The translations under genes were made by a program, and so were the position numbers. DNA of 64,000 bases from NCBI RefSeq assembly GCF_025567285.1, contig NZ_JAOQJT010000006.1, positions 124,001-188,000 on the forward strand, read 5' to 3'. The DNA is from Coprococcus aceti (GTDB lineage: Bacteria > Bacillota > Clostridia > Lachnospirales > Lachnospiraceae). Every line of letters begins with the position of its first letter. Positions within the stretch are counted from its first letter, which is position 1. Positions 16,601 to 25,386 of the stretch are shown here, piece by piece. The notes under the pieces were generated by a model. It did no database searches. It saw only the letters and a program-made list of their open reading frames with translations, and was not told where the DNA came from.

Positions 16601-19234
16601 TTATTCCGAGGTCCTCAATCGTTCCACCACAGTTCCCTTGTTAAAGAAGTGGAGAACGATCAGCGGAATAACCGCAGCCAGCAGCAGATAAAGCACACCA
16701 ATGACCAGAACAGGAACCAATGTGATATTCATAGTGAAGAACCACATAGATGGCGAGTTCAAGACATTTTCCAGCACCGTCACAGTAAGCAGCAGCGCAA
16801 CCACTCCACCAATGATGTCTGCACCAGCGGCATAGTAGACGCCTTCATAAACCATCAGCCTTTGAAGCTGGCGATTTGTCATACCGATACTCTGCATAGT
16901 CGCAAACTCATGGCGGCGGGTGATAATATTGGTGATAATCATATTTGTAAAGTTAATCAGTCCTACTAAAGCCATGATACAGCCAATCAGACTGCCTACA
17001 ACCAGAACCATACTTGCAACAGAATTTAATTGTTCTTTCAGTAATTTTGTTGAGGTATAGGTAACAGAGGGGTTCTTTTCAACATAACTGCTCAAAAATT
17101 CCTCCATTTGCGGCTGTAAGGAATCATCCATATTAAATCCATAACTCAGCAGAGTTGGAGTCGTGTAAATCTGTTTGAACAGAGTGTCCGGCAAATACAC
17201 AAAGGGCGCATCGCCACCAATATTCCTCATAGCCGTAGTTGTTGACGGCGTTTCGTCCTCAGTTCCAACGGTACAGGCTTTTGCAAGAATTCTGCAGGTT
17301 TTGACTAACTCGCCATCCCTGTAAAAAGAAATACTGTCGCCAATCTGTAACTGTTCTGTTAGGGGCGTACTTTTCGGACCACCACTCAGTCGGTCTAACC
17401 CTTCTCCAATAATGACATATTCTCCAGTTAGCATTTTTGGTTTCAGTACATTAGGATCTGTTTCTCCAGCATAAATCATCATATCCGCCCAAAAATGTTC
17501 GGAAGCGCCAAAAACATTTCCAAAGAAAAGATTTTCTGCATCCGGGGCAGTCTTCATATTATAATTTCCAAAGGCTTTGCGGAGGCTACCGTCCTGATCT
17601 TCATAGGTTGAGGTACACTCCAGTCCCTCAAAACCATAATCAACCAGCACGTTACTGTCATCTGCGGTATTGCGATAAAGATACCGTTCTTCTTCCAGAC
17701 CGTCCTGCTCACGGATCATATCTACCACTTGCTGTGGAAGTGCATCTTCGTGATGTCTAAAGCCTTCCAAAGCATTGGCTGCAATCGAATTATAGACGGT
17801 AAAATCTGTTTTCGTTGTGCGGGTAATCCACTTTTCTTCATCAATGCTCTGTGTCACAATAATCATAGTGTTGAACAGAACGATACACAAAAGCATAGAA
17901 ACAACGATGAATACACAGCGGCGTCTATTGCGTCCCAAGTTGGAAAATGCCATATGGGAGAGTTTTGCACCTCTGGTTCGTGTAACGGTTTTCTTTTTAT
18001 AATCATCCTGCTCCGTATAGCGGATCGCCTCCATGGGAGATACTTTTGCGGCCTTTTTGGCTGGTTTGCGGGTACTGATAAATACCGTCAGAATCGTAAA
18101 CAAGGCAGCTATAATAAATAACACGGGGGAGGTCGATGTCTGCAAACTTGTCGCAGAATACTCATAGCTAAAAAGTTCCATTACTACCGGAAGCAACGCC
18201 CGGCCTGCAAAGAACCCGGCAATTAAACCAATAGGCAGCCCAATCAGGGTCAGCCATACCGCCTGCCGATTGACGATGTTTTTAATTTGCCGCGTAGAAG
18301 CACCAATCATCCGCAGTAAGCCATATTGCCGAACATCCTGCATAACGGAAATATCAAAAATATTATAAATCAGCAAATAGCCGCACAATACAAACATCAG
18401 CACAAATACTACGGCAAATAAGATGGACTCCGGAGAAATCATGGCTTTCCCCATCTGGTTTTCAACAGAGAGGATAAAGTTATCAGCAGACATATCCTTT
18501 GGATTGCCGCCAATAGAGTAGACAAAGTTATCCATCTGCTCCTGAATGTTCGTCTTGTCTTTCAGCACAACGTCAGAAAAAGTAACCCCTGAGATTTCTC
18601 CATCCACTGCGCGGGTATTTTTCACTACATCTGGATTATCTTTTACAAACTGCTCTGAGAGAACCGCCACGCTGACCATATCGTTGCTTGCTTCCCACCA
18701 ACCGGAAAGCACCATATCATAATGGTAGGTTTTTCCACGAATTTCAAATTCCAGAGGAACTTCTGCTCCAATCTCCGGTTCCACACCAAGGGCTTTCAAA
18801 GCCAGTTCGGTAGTAGCAATTTCATTTGCCTTTTCCGGTGCTGAACCATGCGTTGGCACACAGAATGTAAGTTCCTGCTGTATGCTATCAGCATAGTTTA
18901 ATTCAACAGAATGACCCAGGGCATTGCTTGCATATCCAATCATCCGCCGATGACCTGCCTGCTCCACAAAATCACTGTTTTTCAGTTGCTCAAACTGTTC
19001 CTCGGTCATGTACCCAAAGGTTCCATCTGCCTTACTGCCTTTCTGCATCTGCATAGAGAGCTGCATGGAGGATACCATGTTAAATACCAGTGAAGTGATG
19101 GATGTAAACAAAAATGCTGTCAGAACGATCGCAAGAATCGCCGCCAGATTACGAACCTTATTTTTTTTGAAATATTGTTTAGACAGCCGCTTGATGGTTT
19201 TTGTGTTATTATTGCCAAATAGAATGTCATTCAT
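16601..19234 (-). CDS. FtsX-like ABC transporter permease
   Basis: This is the membrane part of a type VII (MacB/Bce-like) ABC system, which moves or removes amphipathic substrates such as peptide antibiotics from the membrane instead of pumping through a channel. The 877-residue protein has an N-terminal membrane helix (about 31-53), a large outside domain, a first FtsX domain with about three helices (about 270-410), a second helix-domain repeat beginning near 440, and a final FtsX domain (about 750-877). I start it at ATG 19234, which follows AGGGGGCGGGA. A longer reading overlaps the ATPase gene and has no ribosome site. Substrate is inferred from the linked kinase and regulator. Confidence 0.88.
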   Translation of the reverse strand: MNDILFGNNNTKTIKRLSKQYFKKNKVRNLAAILAIVLTAFLFTSITSLVFNMVSSMQLSMQMQKGSKADGTFGYMTEEQFEQLKNSDFVEQAGHRRMIGYASNALGHSVELNYADSIQQELTFCVPTHGSAPEKANEIATTELALKALGVEPEIGAEVPLEFEIRGKTYHYDMVLSGWWEASNDMVSVAVLSEQFVKDNPDVVKNTRAVDGEISGVTFSDVVLKDKTNIQEQMDNFVYSIGGNPKDMSADNFILSVENQMGKAMISPESILFAVVFVLMFVLCGYLLIYNIFDISVMQDVRQYGLLRMIGASTRQIKNIVNRQAVWLTLIGLPIGLIAGFFAGRALLPVVMELFSYEYSATSLQTSTSPVLFIIAALFTILTVFISTRKPAKKAAKVSPMEAIRYTEQDDYKKKTVTRTRGAKLSHMAFSNLGRNRRRCVFIVVSMLLCIVLFNTMIIVTQSIDEEKWITRTTKTDFTVYNSIAANALEGFRHHEDALPQQVVDMIREQDGLEEERYLYRNTADDSNVLVDYGFEGLECTSTYEDQDGSLRKAFGNYNMKTAPDAENLFFGNVFGASEHFWADMMIYAGETDPNVLKPKMLTGEYVIIGEGLDRLSGGPKSTPLTEQLQIGDSISFYRDGELVKTCRILAKACTVGTEDETPSTTTAMRNIGGDAPFVYLPDTLFKQIYTTPTLLSYGFNMDDSLQPQMEEFLSSYVEKNPSVTYTSTKLLKEQLNSVASMVLVVGSLIGCIMALVGLINFTNMIITNIITRRHEFATMQSIGMTNRQLQRLMVYEGVYYAAGADIIGGVVALLLTVTVLENVLNSPSMWFFTMNITLVPVLVIGVLYLLLAAVIPLIVLHFFNKGTVVERLRTSE

Positions 19235-19247
19235 AGTCCCGCCCCCT

Positions 19248-19913
19248 TTACTGCACGATCTTGCCATCCTCAATCCGAATGATACGGTCGGCAAGCTGGG
19301 CAATCTCATTATTATGAGTAATCATCACGATGGTTTGGTGGAATTTCTGACTTGTGGTTTTCAAAAGCCCCAGCACATCGGCGCTGGTCTTGCTGTCCAG
19401 GTTGCCGGTGGGTTCATCAGCCAAAACAATAGAGGGCTTTGACACCAAGGCGCGGGCAATGGCTACGCGCTGCTGCTGACCGCCGGAGAGGTTATTGGGC
19501 ATATTGTTCAGCTTATCCTCCAGCCCCAGCATCTGAACAACTTCGTTCATAAACGTCTTGTCCACCTTGTTTCCGTCCAGCTCCACAGGCAGCACGATAT
19601 TTTCATAGACATTCAGCACCGGAACCAGATTGTAGTTCTGGAAGATGAAGCCAATCTTTCTCCTACGGAAGATGGTAAGCTGCTCATCTTTCAATGTTGA
19701 GAGTTCACGTCCATCCACAATAACCTTGCCAGAGGTCGGCACATCCAATCCACCAATCATATTCAGCAGTGTAGATTTACCGCTGCCGGAGGTTCCTACG
19801 ATGGCAACAAAATCGCCCTTTTCAATGGAGAGGGTCACACCATCCAAGGCTCTGGTAATGTTCGGTTTTGCGCCATAATATTTTTTTAGTTCAGTCGTTT
19901 GCAAAATGCTCAT
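19248..19913 (-). CDS. ABC transporter ATP-binding protein
   Basis: It energises the FtsX-like permease encoded 13 bases downstream. The 221-residue protein has Walker A GTSGSGKST, the Q-loop FQNYN, the signature LSGGQQQR, Walker B IVLADEPTGNLD and the switch histidine in MITHN. This is the LolD/MacB/BceA subfamily pattern. ATG 19913 is preferred because AAAGGATGG sits about 8 bases upstream. A second in-frame ATG at 19925 lies inside that ribosome site. The promoter region upstream has two copies of a repeated box that probably binds the linked response regulator. Confidence 0.93.
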   Translation of the reverse strand: MSILQTTELKKYYGAKPNITRALDGVTLSIEKGDFVAIVGTSGSGKSTLLNMIGGLDVPTSGKVIVDGRELSTLKDEQLTIFRRRKIGFIFQNYNLVPVLNVYENIVLPVELDGNKVDKTFMNEVVQMLGLEDKLNNMPNNLSGGQQQRVAIARALVSKPSIVLADEPTGNLDSKTSADVLGLLKTTSQKFHQTIVMITHNNEIAQLADRIIRIEDGKIVQ

Positions 19914-19945
19914 AAAGAACACCATCCTTTCTTTTTGATAAATCC

Positions 19946-20010
19946 ATTATAACGACCAAACCTCACAGAAATGTCACAGCCGACATAATAAATCGCCCTG
20001 AAATGTCACA
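19946..20010 (-). promoter_or_regulatory. Promoter of the exporter genes with two response-regulator boxes
   Basis: On the minus strand a TATAAT lies at 19951-19946. Upstream are two copies of TGTGACATTTC, at 19978-19968 (the -35 position) and at 20010-20000, spaced 32 bp. A similar string, TGTGACATTT, lies about 40 bases before the response regulator start (near 21792-21783). This fits activation of the transporter and self-control by the linked regulator. Confidence 0.65.
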
Positions 20011-20035
20011 ATCCTGTGATATTTCAAAAAACAGG

Positions 20036-21067
20036 TTATTCATGTGGAAGAAAAACGGAGAATGTTGAGCCTGTTCCTACTTGGGAAGTGACTTGTATAT
20101 AACCGTTCTGCAAGCTAATAATTTCCCTTGCGAGATACAGCCCAATGCCGATTCCCTCTATATCGTGGACATCTTCTTCCCGATAAAAGCGCCTAAAAAT
20201 TGCTCCCTGCTGGTTTTCGGGAATACCTTTGCCGGTATCGGTAATGCTGACTTTCAGGTGCATTTCCCAGCTTTCAACGCAAACACGGATAGAACCGTAC
20301 TCCGGCGTGTACTTAACTGCATTATCCAATATGTTAAATAAGGCTTCTGCTGTCCATTTGCGGTCATGGGAAACAACCAATGTTTCCGGGCAGTTTACTT
20401 CAACTTGTATGTGCTTTCTTTCAGCGCTCATAAAAATACTGCCCAGCGCCATAGCAAGAGTATCATAGATGGGCTGCTGTTTCTTTTCAAGTGAGATAAC
20501 GCCAGTTTCAAGTCGGGAAGTTTTTATCATAGCCTGCATTAAGAAATCCAGTTTATCAAGCTGTGTGCCACTGGCAAGTAGAAATTCCCGCTGTTTATCC
20601 TGTGGCACTTCTTGTTCTAATAAGGTGGCATTTATCATTTTTAAGTTTGATATTGGTGTCTTTACCTGATGAGAAATATCGGAAATCAATTCCTGTAAGT
20701 CAGCTCGTTCACTGGCAACGCTGTTTTTGCTTTCCTGCATAACCTCATAAAGGCGCACCAGCCGATGATTGATTTTATAAAACAGGTTTTCTTCTTCGGC
20801 AACCTGTGATATATCTATTTTTCCATTCATCATTTCGTCTAAGGTGCAGCAAAGCATTTCAGAAAACAAAGTCAGCTTTCGCCGTATCAGTATCACAAAA
20901 GCAGTAACACAAAGTAGAAAAAGCAGACAAAACGCCATGCTACAAAATACCACAGACATTTCTTTTGTCAGGATATATAGAACTGAAAACATGACCACGG
21001 ATAAAAGTAAAATGGTAGTTGCCAGTATTATGCAGACTTTATTTAAGGAGAGTTTTTTTGAAATCAT
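20036..21067 (-). CDS. Sensor histidine kinase of the element
   Basis: It senses a signal at the membrane and phosphorylates the regulator encoded just upstream. The 343-residue protein has two membrane segments (about 10-60) separated by a very short outside loop. A HAMP-like stretch and the DHp helix with SDISHQVKTPISNL follow, then a HATPase_c domain with N-box NILDNAVKY, DTGKGIP and GIGIGLYLA. The lack of a large outside sensor domain is typical of kinases that read the state of a Bce-type transporter. The start ATG 21067 overlaps the regulator stop (ATGA), so translation is coupled. Confidence 0.92.
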   Translation of the reverse strand: MISKKLSLNKVCIILATTILLLSVVMFSVLYILTKEMSVVFCSMAFCLLFLLCVTAFVILIRRKLTLFSEMLCCTLDEMMNGKIDISQVAEEENLFYKINHRLVRLYEVMQESKNSVASERADLQELISDISHQVKTPISNLKMINATLLEQEVPQDKQREFLLASGTQLDKLDFLMQAMIKTSRLETGVISLEKKQQPIYDTLAMALGSIFMSAERKHIQVEVNCPETLVVSHDRKWTAEALFNILDNAVKYTPEYGSIRVCVESWEMHLKVSITDTGKGIPENQQGAIFRRFYREEDVHDIEGIGIGLYLAREIISLQNGYIQVTSQVGTGSTFSVFLPHE

Positions 21068-21747
21068 TTTTGCGCTCCTCCAATCCACATATAGCCCATA
21101 CCATAAACGGTTTTGATGTAGGAATGCCGGTTCGTTTCAATTTTACTGCGGATGCGGCTGATCGTTGTGGTAAGTGCGTGTTCATCCACATAATTTTCAT
21201 CTGCATCCCACAGCTTTTCAAGCAATACCTGACGTGTTAGGACAGTTTGTGAGTTTCTTGTTAGCACTTTTAATAAACGATATTCCAACGACGTAAGGGT
21301 AATCGGCTGTCCTGCGAGACACGCTGACAATTCGGAAAAATTGATATACAAATTCCCGTCATCGTAGAAATCGCCGCCGGATTGTGCTGAAATGCGGTTC
21401 AGTAAAGCAGATACTTTCTTTTGGAACACGCTGATAGGAAAGGGCTTTGTTACATAATCATCTGCGCCCAGTTCAAATCCTTTCAGCATATCGCTTTCCA
21501 TATCATTTGCGGTTAGAAAAATCACGACGGTATCAGGACGGCGTTCTTTTACCTCACGGCATATATCAAACCCGTTCCCATCTGGCAGATTGACATCCAA
21601 AACGATTAAATCATAATCCTGTTTTTCAAGAAATCTTATGGCAACAGCCTTTGACATAGCCCCATCCACGGAATATCCGACAGCCGACAGATTATAGCTT
21701 AATGTCTTATTCAAAAGCTGGTCATCTTCAACAACCAGTATTCGCAT
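21064..21747 (-). CDS. OmpR-family response regulator of the element
   Basis: The 227-residue protein has an N-terminal receiver domain with acidic residues DD at 8-9, the phosphate acceptor in LIVLDVNLPD (about Asp51) and Lys in VTKPF. A C-terminal winged helix follows (about 130-225) with ITLTSLEYRLLKVL and the wing motif VYGMGYMW. It should bind the repeated boxes upstream of the exporter genes. The ribosome site on the minus strand is AAAGGATG about 8 bases before ATG. Genes run regulator, kinase, ATPase, permease in transcription order on the minus strand, with a promoter gap before the ATPase. Confidence 0.93.
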   Translation of the reverse strand: MRILVVEDDQLLNKTLSYNLSAVGYSVDGAMSKAVAIRFLEKQDYDLIVLDVNLPDGNGFDICREVKERRPDTVVIFLTANDMESDMLKGFELGADDYVTKPFPISVFQKKVSALLNRISAQSGGDFYDDGNLYINFSELSACLAGQPITLTSLEYRLLKVLTRNSQTVLTRQVLLEKLWDADENYVDEHALTTTISRIRSKIETNRHSYIKTVYGMGYMWIGGAQK

Positions 21748-21816
21748 AGTATCACATCCTTTTTCTTTTTATAGTATCAGCAAAATGTCACAGAAACCTA
21801 ACAACGAGAAAAAAAT

Positions 21817-22857
21817 TTAGTATTCAGTCAGTTCCACAATTACATTACTCTGCTGATACAGCCAGTCCGTAAATTCTTTCGGGCTGGCCGTTCCTGTTTT
21901 TACAGCCTTTTTTCTCTGTAAGGCTTCTTTCTTAAAGTCGGAAAAGGCAGCCTGTATTTTTTCCAGACGGTCAGCCGGAAAGCCTGCGGTATTTTTTACC
22001 CGGTTTATTTTGTTGCGCCAGTTCTGGCATTCATTTTTATAAAGCAGGTCATAGTTATTTTCTCTTGCCCTCTCGTCAAATTCACGCTTGTTTTGAAGCG
22101 CCTGTGCTTTTCGGCACTTGTCGCTGCACAGCTCATACCGCTGGCTCTTTGCCAGAAAATATTTTCCACAGACCTTGCACCGCCGGAAGCAAAGCCCCCA
22201 GTCATTCAGCCTGTTCAGATAATAGGTAATCAACGGGTAGAGGGACGCATAGGCAGACACACATTCTTCTGTGCGCCGGTTGTCCGGGAACCAGAGGTCA
22301 AGCCGGGTATCTTCTGACGGTGCGCCTTTGAAATAAAGGCTGCCAGCTTGAAAATGTTTCGGTTTTCCTGTCTCCCTGTCAAAGCTCATGGCTTCGTTAT
22401 GGAATACCCCGGTCAGGCTGCTCATTTTATCCATGAAGCGGTCACAGGCAGCGTTACGGTCACGGGGTTCTCTGGCAAGCAGATAGCTGTTCCAGATACG
22501 GAACGCCACATACATTTCCAGAGGGTCATTGCTAAGATATTTTTCCCAGAGAAATTCGCTTGCCGCCTGCTCCAGCTCCGGCTGTTTCCATCGGTTGGAG
22601 TGGAGGGCTTGCCGCAGCGGAGAAAGCCCGTATAAGTTCCAGTCTCTGTCCGTGTCACGCTCAAAGTTTATCAAAAAAGTTCCCAGCGGGCGTGTCATAT
22701 CACAAAGCACCTCTGCGTTTTGGCTCCCGTTCAGCCGGAAGCGGATCTGCTGTTCTTCCCCAATCAAAATCCGCTCTTTCATTTTCTTCCTGTCCAGCGT
22801 CAGGACAAACAAAATCCTCTCAAAACATGGCTCATGCCGTATAAACTGATTCTCCAT
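21817..22857 (-). CDS. DUF6076-type element protein
   Basis: This gene type is common in mobile elements of Clostridia, but its function is not known to me. The 346-residue protein has a cysteine cluster at about 258-275 (CKVCGKYF...CSDKCRKA, C-x2-C..C-x3-C), probably a zinc knuckle, followed by a basic helical tail (about 275-346). The longest reading starts further up, but ATG 22857 has a purine-rich GGGGATAGGG in front and begins MENQFIRHEP. A TTGACA on the minus strand (22944-22939) may be its -35 element. It faces away from the plus-strand integration genes. Confidence 0.75.
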   Translation of the reverse strand: MENQFIRHEPCFERILFVLTLDRKKMKERILIGEEQQIRFRLNGSQNAEVLCDMTRPLGTFLINFERDTDRDWNLYGLSPLRQALHSNRWKQPELEQAASEFLWEKYLSNDPLEMYVAFRIWNSYLLAREPRDRNAACDRFMDKMSSLTGVFHNEAMSFDRETGKPKHFQAGSLYFKGAPSEDTRLDLWFPDNRRTEECVSAYASLYPLITYYLNRLNDWGLCFRRCKVCGKYFLAKSQRYELCSDKCRKAQALQNKREFDERARENNYDLLYKNECQNWRNKINRVKNTAGFPADRLEKIQAAFSDFKKEALQRKKAVKTGTASPKEFTDWLYQQSNVIVELTEY

Positions 22858-23159
22858 CCCTATCCCCTGCCTTTGTTTATGGTAATTATATAATTTAGTT
22901 ATATCAATTACACTCATGGTATCGCAGAAGCATTGTTTTGTCAAGGATAGTCCGCTATGATGATTGCAGTTGGTAATTTCGTACCACACAGTACCTTGAC
23001 AAGTGAATGACCGTCCAAAAGGGATATGACCGGCAGGAGAAGTGACGCATCCGGCGCACCAATGCAGGGAAACACCGCAGGAATGGGGCAGGAAAACGGC
23101 TTTGGGGGAGAACGGCAACAGGAAGCATTTTAACCTATTTGATTTATGGGAGGAACAGA

Positions 23160-23384
23160 ATGAACGATAAAAAGAGATTGAACAGCTACGAGGATTTACC
23201 GCTGGTTCTGGATGTGGCGGACATTCAGCGGATTATGGGAATTTCAAGAGCGAGCGCCTATGAGCTGGTACACACACCCAGCTTTCCGGCGTTCCGCAGG
23301 GGCAGGCTTATCAATGTCAGCAAAATTGCTTTCTTTGAATGGATGGCAAAAGGCTCCGAAACCGTACTGAGAAGCGACAAATAA
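23160..23384 (+). CDS. Excisionase-like helix-turn-helix protein
   Basis: The 74-residue protein has a MerR/excisionase-type winged HTH: LVLDVADIQRIMGIS then ASAYELVHTPSFPAFRRG. Such small proteins bind element ends and help the recombinase excise the element. ATG 23160 has GGGAGG 8 bases upstream. An upstream TTG in frame is less likely. It comes before a small basic ORF and the recombinase, the usual order in Clostridia elements of this type. Confidence 0.82.
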   Translation: MNDKKRLNSYEDLPLVLDVADIQRIMGISRASAYELVHTPSFPAFRRGRLINVSKIAFFEWMAKGSETVLRSDK

Positions 23385-23530
23385 GCGTGAGGTATTATCC
23401 CCTGACTGCAATACTGCCGCACTTTCCAAAGGGGCATACAGAGGGAAAAAACCTTAAAAATGATACCGAAACGCTACACCAAAACAGCCTATCTGCGTAC
23501 ATCAGATAGAAACGGAGAAAGGAGCCGGTT

Positions 23531-23734
23531 ATGGCAAGAATGAGCAACAAGCGGCGGTTGGAATGGTCTTTCTTCTTAAATGACCGCAGCCGTATCACTT
23601 ACAACGAACTGTGCCGGAAATGCCAGCACGAATGTAAACAGAGCTTCCGGGCGGTTGTGGTTGACTGCCTGAAGTATCTTTCCAAGCGTTCCAAGAAAAA
23701 GGACAAGACTGCCGGAAACGGCAAAATCCCTTAG
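23531..23734 (+). CDS. Small basic element protein
   Basis: The gene encodes 67 residues rich in Lys and Arg, with three cysteines (CRKCQHEC) that could bind a metal and a short amphipathic helix. GAAAGGAG lies about 8 bases upstream of ATG. It lies between the excisionase-like gene and the recombinase. It may be an accessory protein of integration, but I cannot name a family. Confidence 0.65.
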   Translation: MARMSNKRRLEWSFFLNDRSRITYNELCRKCQHECKQSFRAVVVDCLKYLSKRSKKKDKTAGNGKIP

Positions 23735-23862
23735 GAACTAAGGGCGCACTTCTATACATAGTCTAAAGACCATGTATCGTGCGTCCTGCGGAGCTTACCT
23801 CTGCCGCTGATAAAATCAGCAGTCCGAGGTCTGCGTTCGCTTCGCTCCGACAAGGTGGCTAC

Positions 23863-24095
23863 NNNNNNNNNNNNNNNNNNNNNNNNNNNNNNNNNNNNNN
23901 NNNNNNNNNNNNNNNNNNNNNNNNNNNNNNNNNNNNNNNNNNNNNNNNNNNNNNNNNNNNNNNNNNNNNNNNNNNNNNNNNNNNNNNNNNNNNNNNNNNN
24001 NNNNNNNNNNNNNNNNNNNNNNNNNNNNNNNNNNNNNNNNNNNNNNNNNNNNNNNNNNNNNNNNNNNNNNNNNNNNNNNNNNNNNNNNNNNNNNN
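23863..24095. other. Assembly gap of 233 N inside the element
   Basis: The run of N sits between the small basic ORF and the recombinase C-terminus. A serine recombinase of this type needs more than 1 kb before the remaining C-terminal part, so 233 bases cannot hold the missing sequence and the gap length is probably nominal. Repeated element copies in the genome are a likely cause of the break. Confidence 0.95.
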
Positions 24096-24638
24096 CGCCA
24101 GTGTTCCATGCACTATATCCGCTATGATGTACTGTATGCCTATGTGCTTGTAAGACTGCAATACTGGTCTATGCTGGCACAGAAAGACGAGGACAAGCTG
24201 CTGAAACGCCTGCTCAATGCCAGCGACAGGGAAAGAAACTCTGCGAAGAAAAAGCAGGCTGCGGAGCTGAAAAAGGCAGAGAAGCGTAAAGCCGAGGTTG
24301 ACGGGCTGTTTGCTAAAATGTATGAGGACTGGTCTGCCGGACGCATAACCGAGTATAACTTCAATATGCTGTCCGAGAAGTACCAGAACGAGCAAAAGGA
24401 GCTTGAAACAAAAATAAGACAGCTTCACGAAACGATGGAAGCCGCCGTACAGACCGCAGCGGATGCTGAAAAGTGGATTGCCCTAATGAAACAGTATGTC
24501 AACCCTGTGGAGCTGACCGCAGAACTTCTGAACACTCTAATTGAAAAAATAACCGTCCACGAAGCTGTCAAGGGCGAGGACGGAAGCCGTGAGCAGGAAG
24601 TAGAAATCTACTACCGCTTCATCGGCAAAATTGACTGA
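24096..24638 (+). CDS. Large serine recombinase, C-terminal part (5' end lost in the gap)
   Basis: It cuts and rejoins the element ends. The 180 visible residues start inside the zinc-ribbon region (RQCSMHYIRYD), followed by a long charged coiled coil (about residues 30-125 of this part, KDEDKLLKRLLNASD onward). They end with NTLIEKITVHEAVK and the conserved YYRFIGKID, the usual C-terminus of Tn4451/TndX-like recombinases in Firmicutes elements. The catalytic serine domain and recombinase domain are not in the sequence. The stop lies 22 bases before the right inverted repeat. Confidence 0.88.
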   Translation, partial: RQCSMHYIRYDVLYAYVLVRLQYWSMLAQKDEDKLLKRLLNASDRERNSAKKKQAAELKKAEKRKAEVDGLFAKMYEDWSAGRITEYNFNMLSEKYQNEQKELETKIRQLHETMEAAVQTAADAEKWIALMKQYVNPVELTAELLNTLIEKITVHEAVKGEDGSREQEVEIYYRFIGKID

Positions 24639-24659
24639 CCTTTCTTTTTTACCCAATAA

Positions 24660-24679
24660 TATCTTTAATTAAGGGAAAC
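24660..24679 (-). repeat. Right terminal inverted repeat of the element
   Basis: It is the partner of the left end (18 of 20 positions). It is followed by GGGA, after which the host XRE gene resumes. Confidence 0.88.
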
Positions 24680-24681
24680 GG

Positions 24682-25163
24682 GAAAGACCATGCCAGATAT
24701 TGCCAGCGTGATCAAAATGAGTGATCTCTATCATATCAGTCTGGATGAACTGTTGAAAGGAGATCAGGATATGATGAAAAAGATAGAGAAGGACACAAAT
24801 ATCGTAAGGTCCAACAGTAGGCTTATCGCTGTGGGCATAGTGGCTATCATAGTGGCTGTCGTTGTCATATTTGCAAGTATCATGACGGGAAATGCGGTGT
24901 TGGATTTTCTTGCGGCGGCGCTTCCGTGGGTATTCATGGGGATTGCCCTTGCGTGTTTTCTTGCAACGAGAAAGCCTGATGAGAACACGCCGAAGCTCAG
25001 GGTGGCAGGATTTATACCTATCATGATAGGTGTGATGTTTATGATAGGTGGAATATATCTGATGAACGCATGTATGTGGAGAGGGATTGGAATTGGAGCG
25101 TTGGTTGTAGGCATTGTATTGAATGGAGTGGGGCTGGTAATTTTATTTTACAGAAAAAAATAG
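24682..25163 (+). pseudogene. XRE-family membrane regulator, 3' part
   Basis: This is the continuation of the gene split at 16450. It starts in frame with GKTMPDIASVIKMSDLYHISLDELLKGD, the second half of the XRE domain. A linker and four membrane segments (about residues 45-155 of this part) follow. Together with the 5' part it would give about 195 residues, a normal XRE-plus-membrane protein. ATG 24690 could start a headless membrane protein, but no ribosome site stands out beyond GGGAAACGGGAAAG in the element end. Confidence 0.88.
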
Positions 25164-25219
25164 AGATGGAAAGCGTTGTTTGCTGTCCTTGAAATATTTG
25201 TGATAGTAGTATAATATGT

Positions 25220-25268
25220 AACTGTTTGGCAACGGATATATTGTATCTGATGCCAGACAGTTATTTTT
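25220..25268 (+). terminator. Terminator after the XRE gene
   Basis: A 12-bp stem with one wobble pairs 25220-25231 with 25251-25262 and is followed by ATTTTT. A TATAAT lies immediately before it at 25210-25215, so a short attenuated transcript is an alternative reading. Confidence 0.75.
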
Positions 25269-25386
25269 GTGCGGACAAGGTATCAGAGAATATGATCACA
25301 CAAGAAGCAAAGCGGCTGTATAAATTTGAAAACACGTTTTGTGTTTCTCAGAACATGATAGATTAGAAGATGCGAGGAATTACGAT

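Larger units (their letters stand above)
16452..24681. mobile_element. Serine-recombinase integrative element carrying a two-component/ABC exporter cargo
   Basis: The element is about 8.2 kb as assembled, with a gap inside. Its ends are 20-bp imperfect inverted repeats (18 of 20 identical) at 16452-16471 and 24660-24679. It lies in an XRE regulator gene, flanked on both sides by GGA, consistent with the GA or GG dinucleotide target of large serine recombinases of the Tn4451/Tn5397 type. Contents in order are an FtsX permease, ABC ATPase, histidine kinase, response regulator, DUF6076 protein, excisionase-like HTH protein, a small basic protein and the recombinase. No relaxase or conjugation genes are visible, so if it moves between cells it needs help, unless such genes are hidden in the gap. 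Confidence 0.9.

Noticed and set aside
16502..16969. Plus-strand open frame at the left end of the element
   Set aside because: It is antisense to the FtsX permease and contains the terminator; no coding pattern.
22939..22999. Inverted TGTCAAGG / CCTTGACA as a transfer origin
   Set aside because: The arms are only 8 bp and 45 bases apart, and no relaxase gene is seen; one arm is better explained as a -35 element of the DUF6076 gene.
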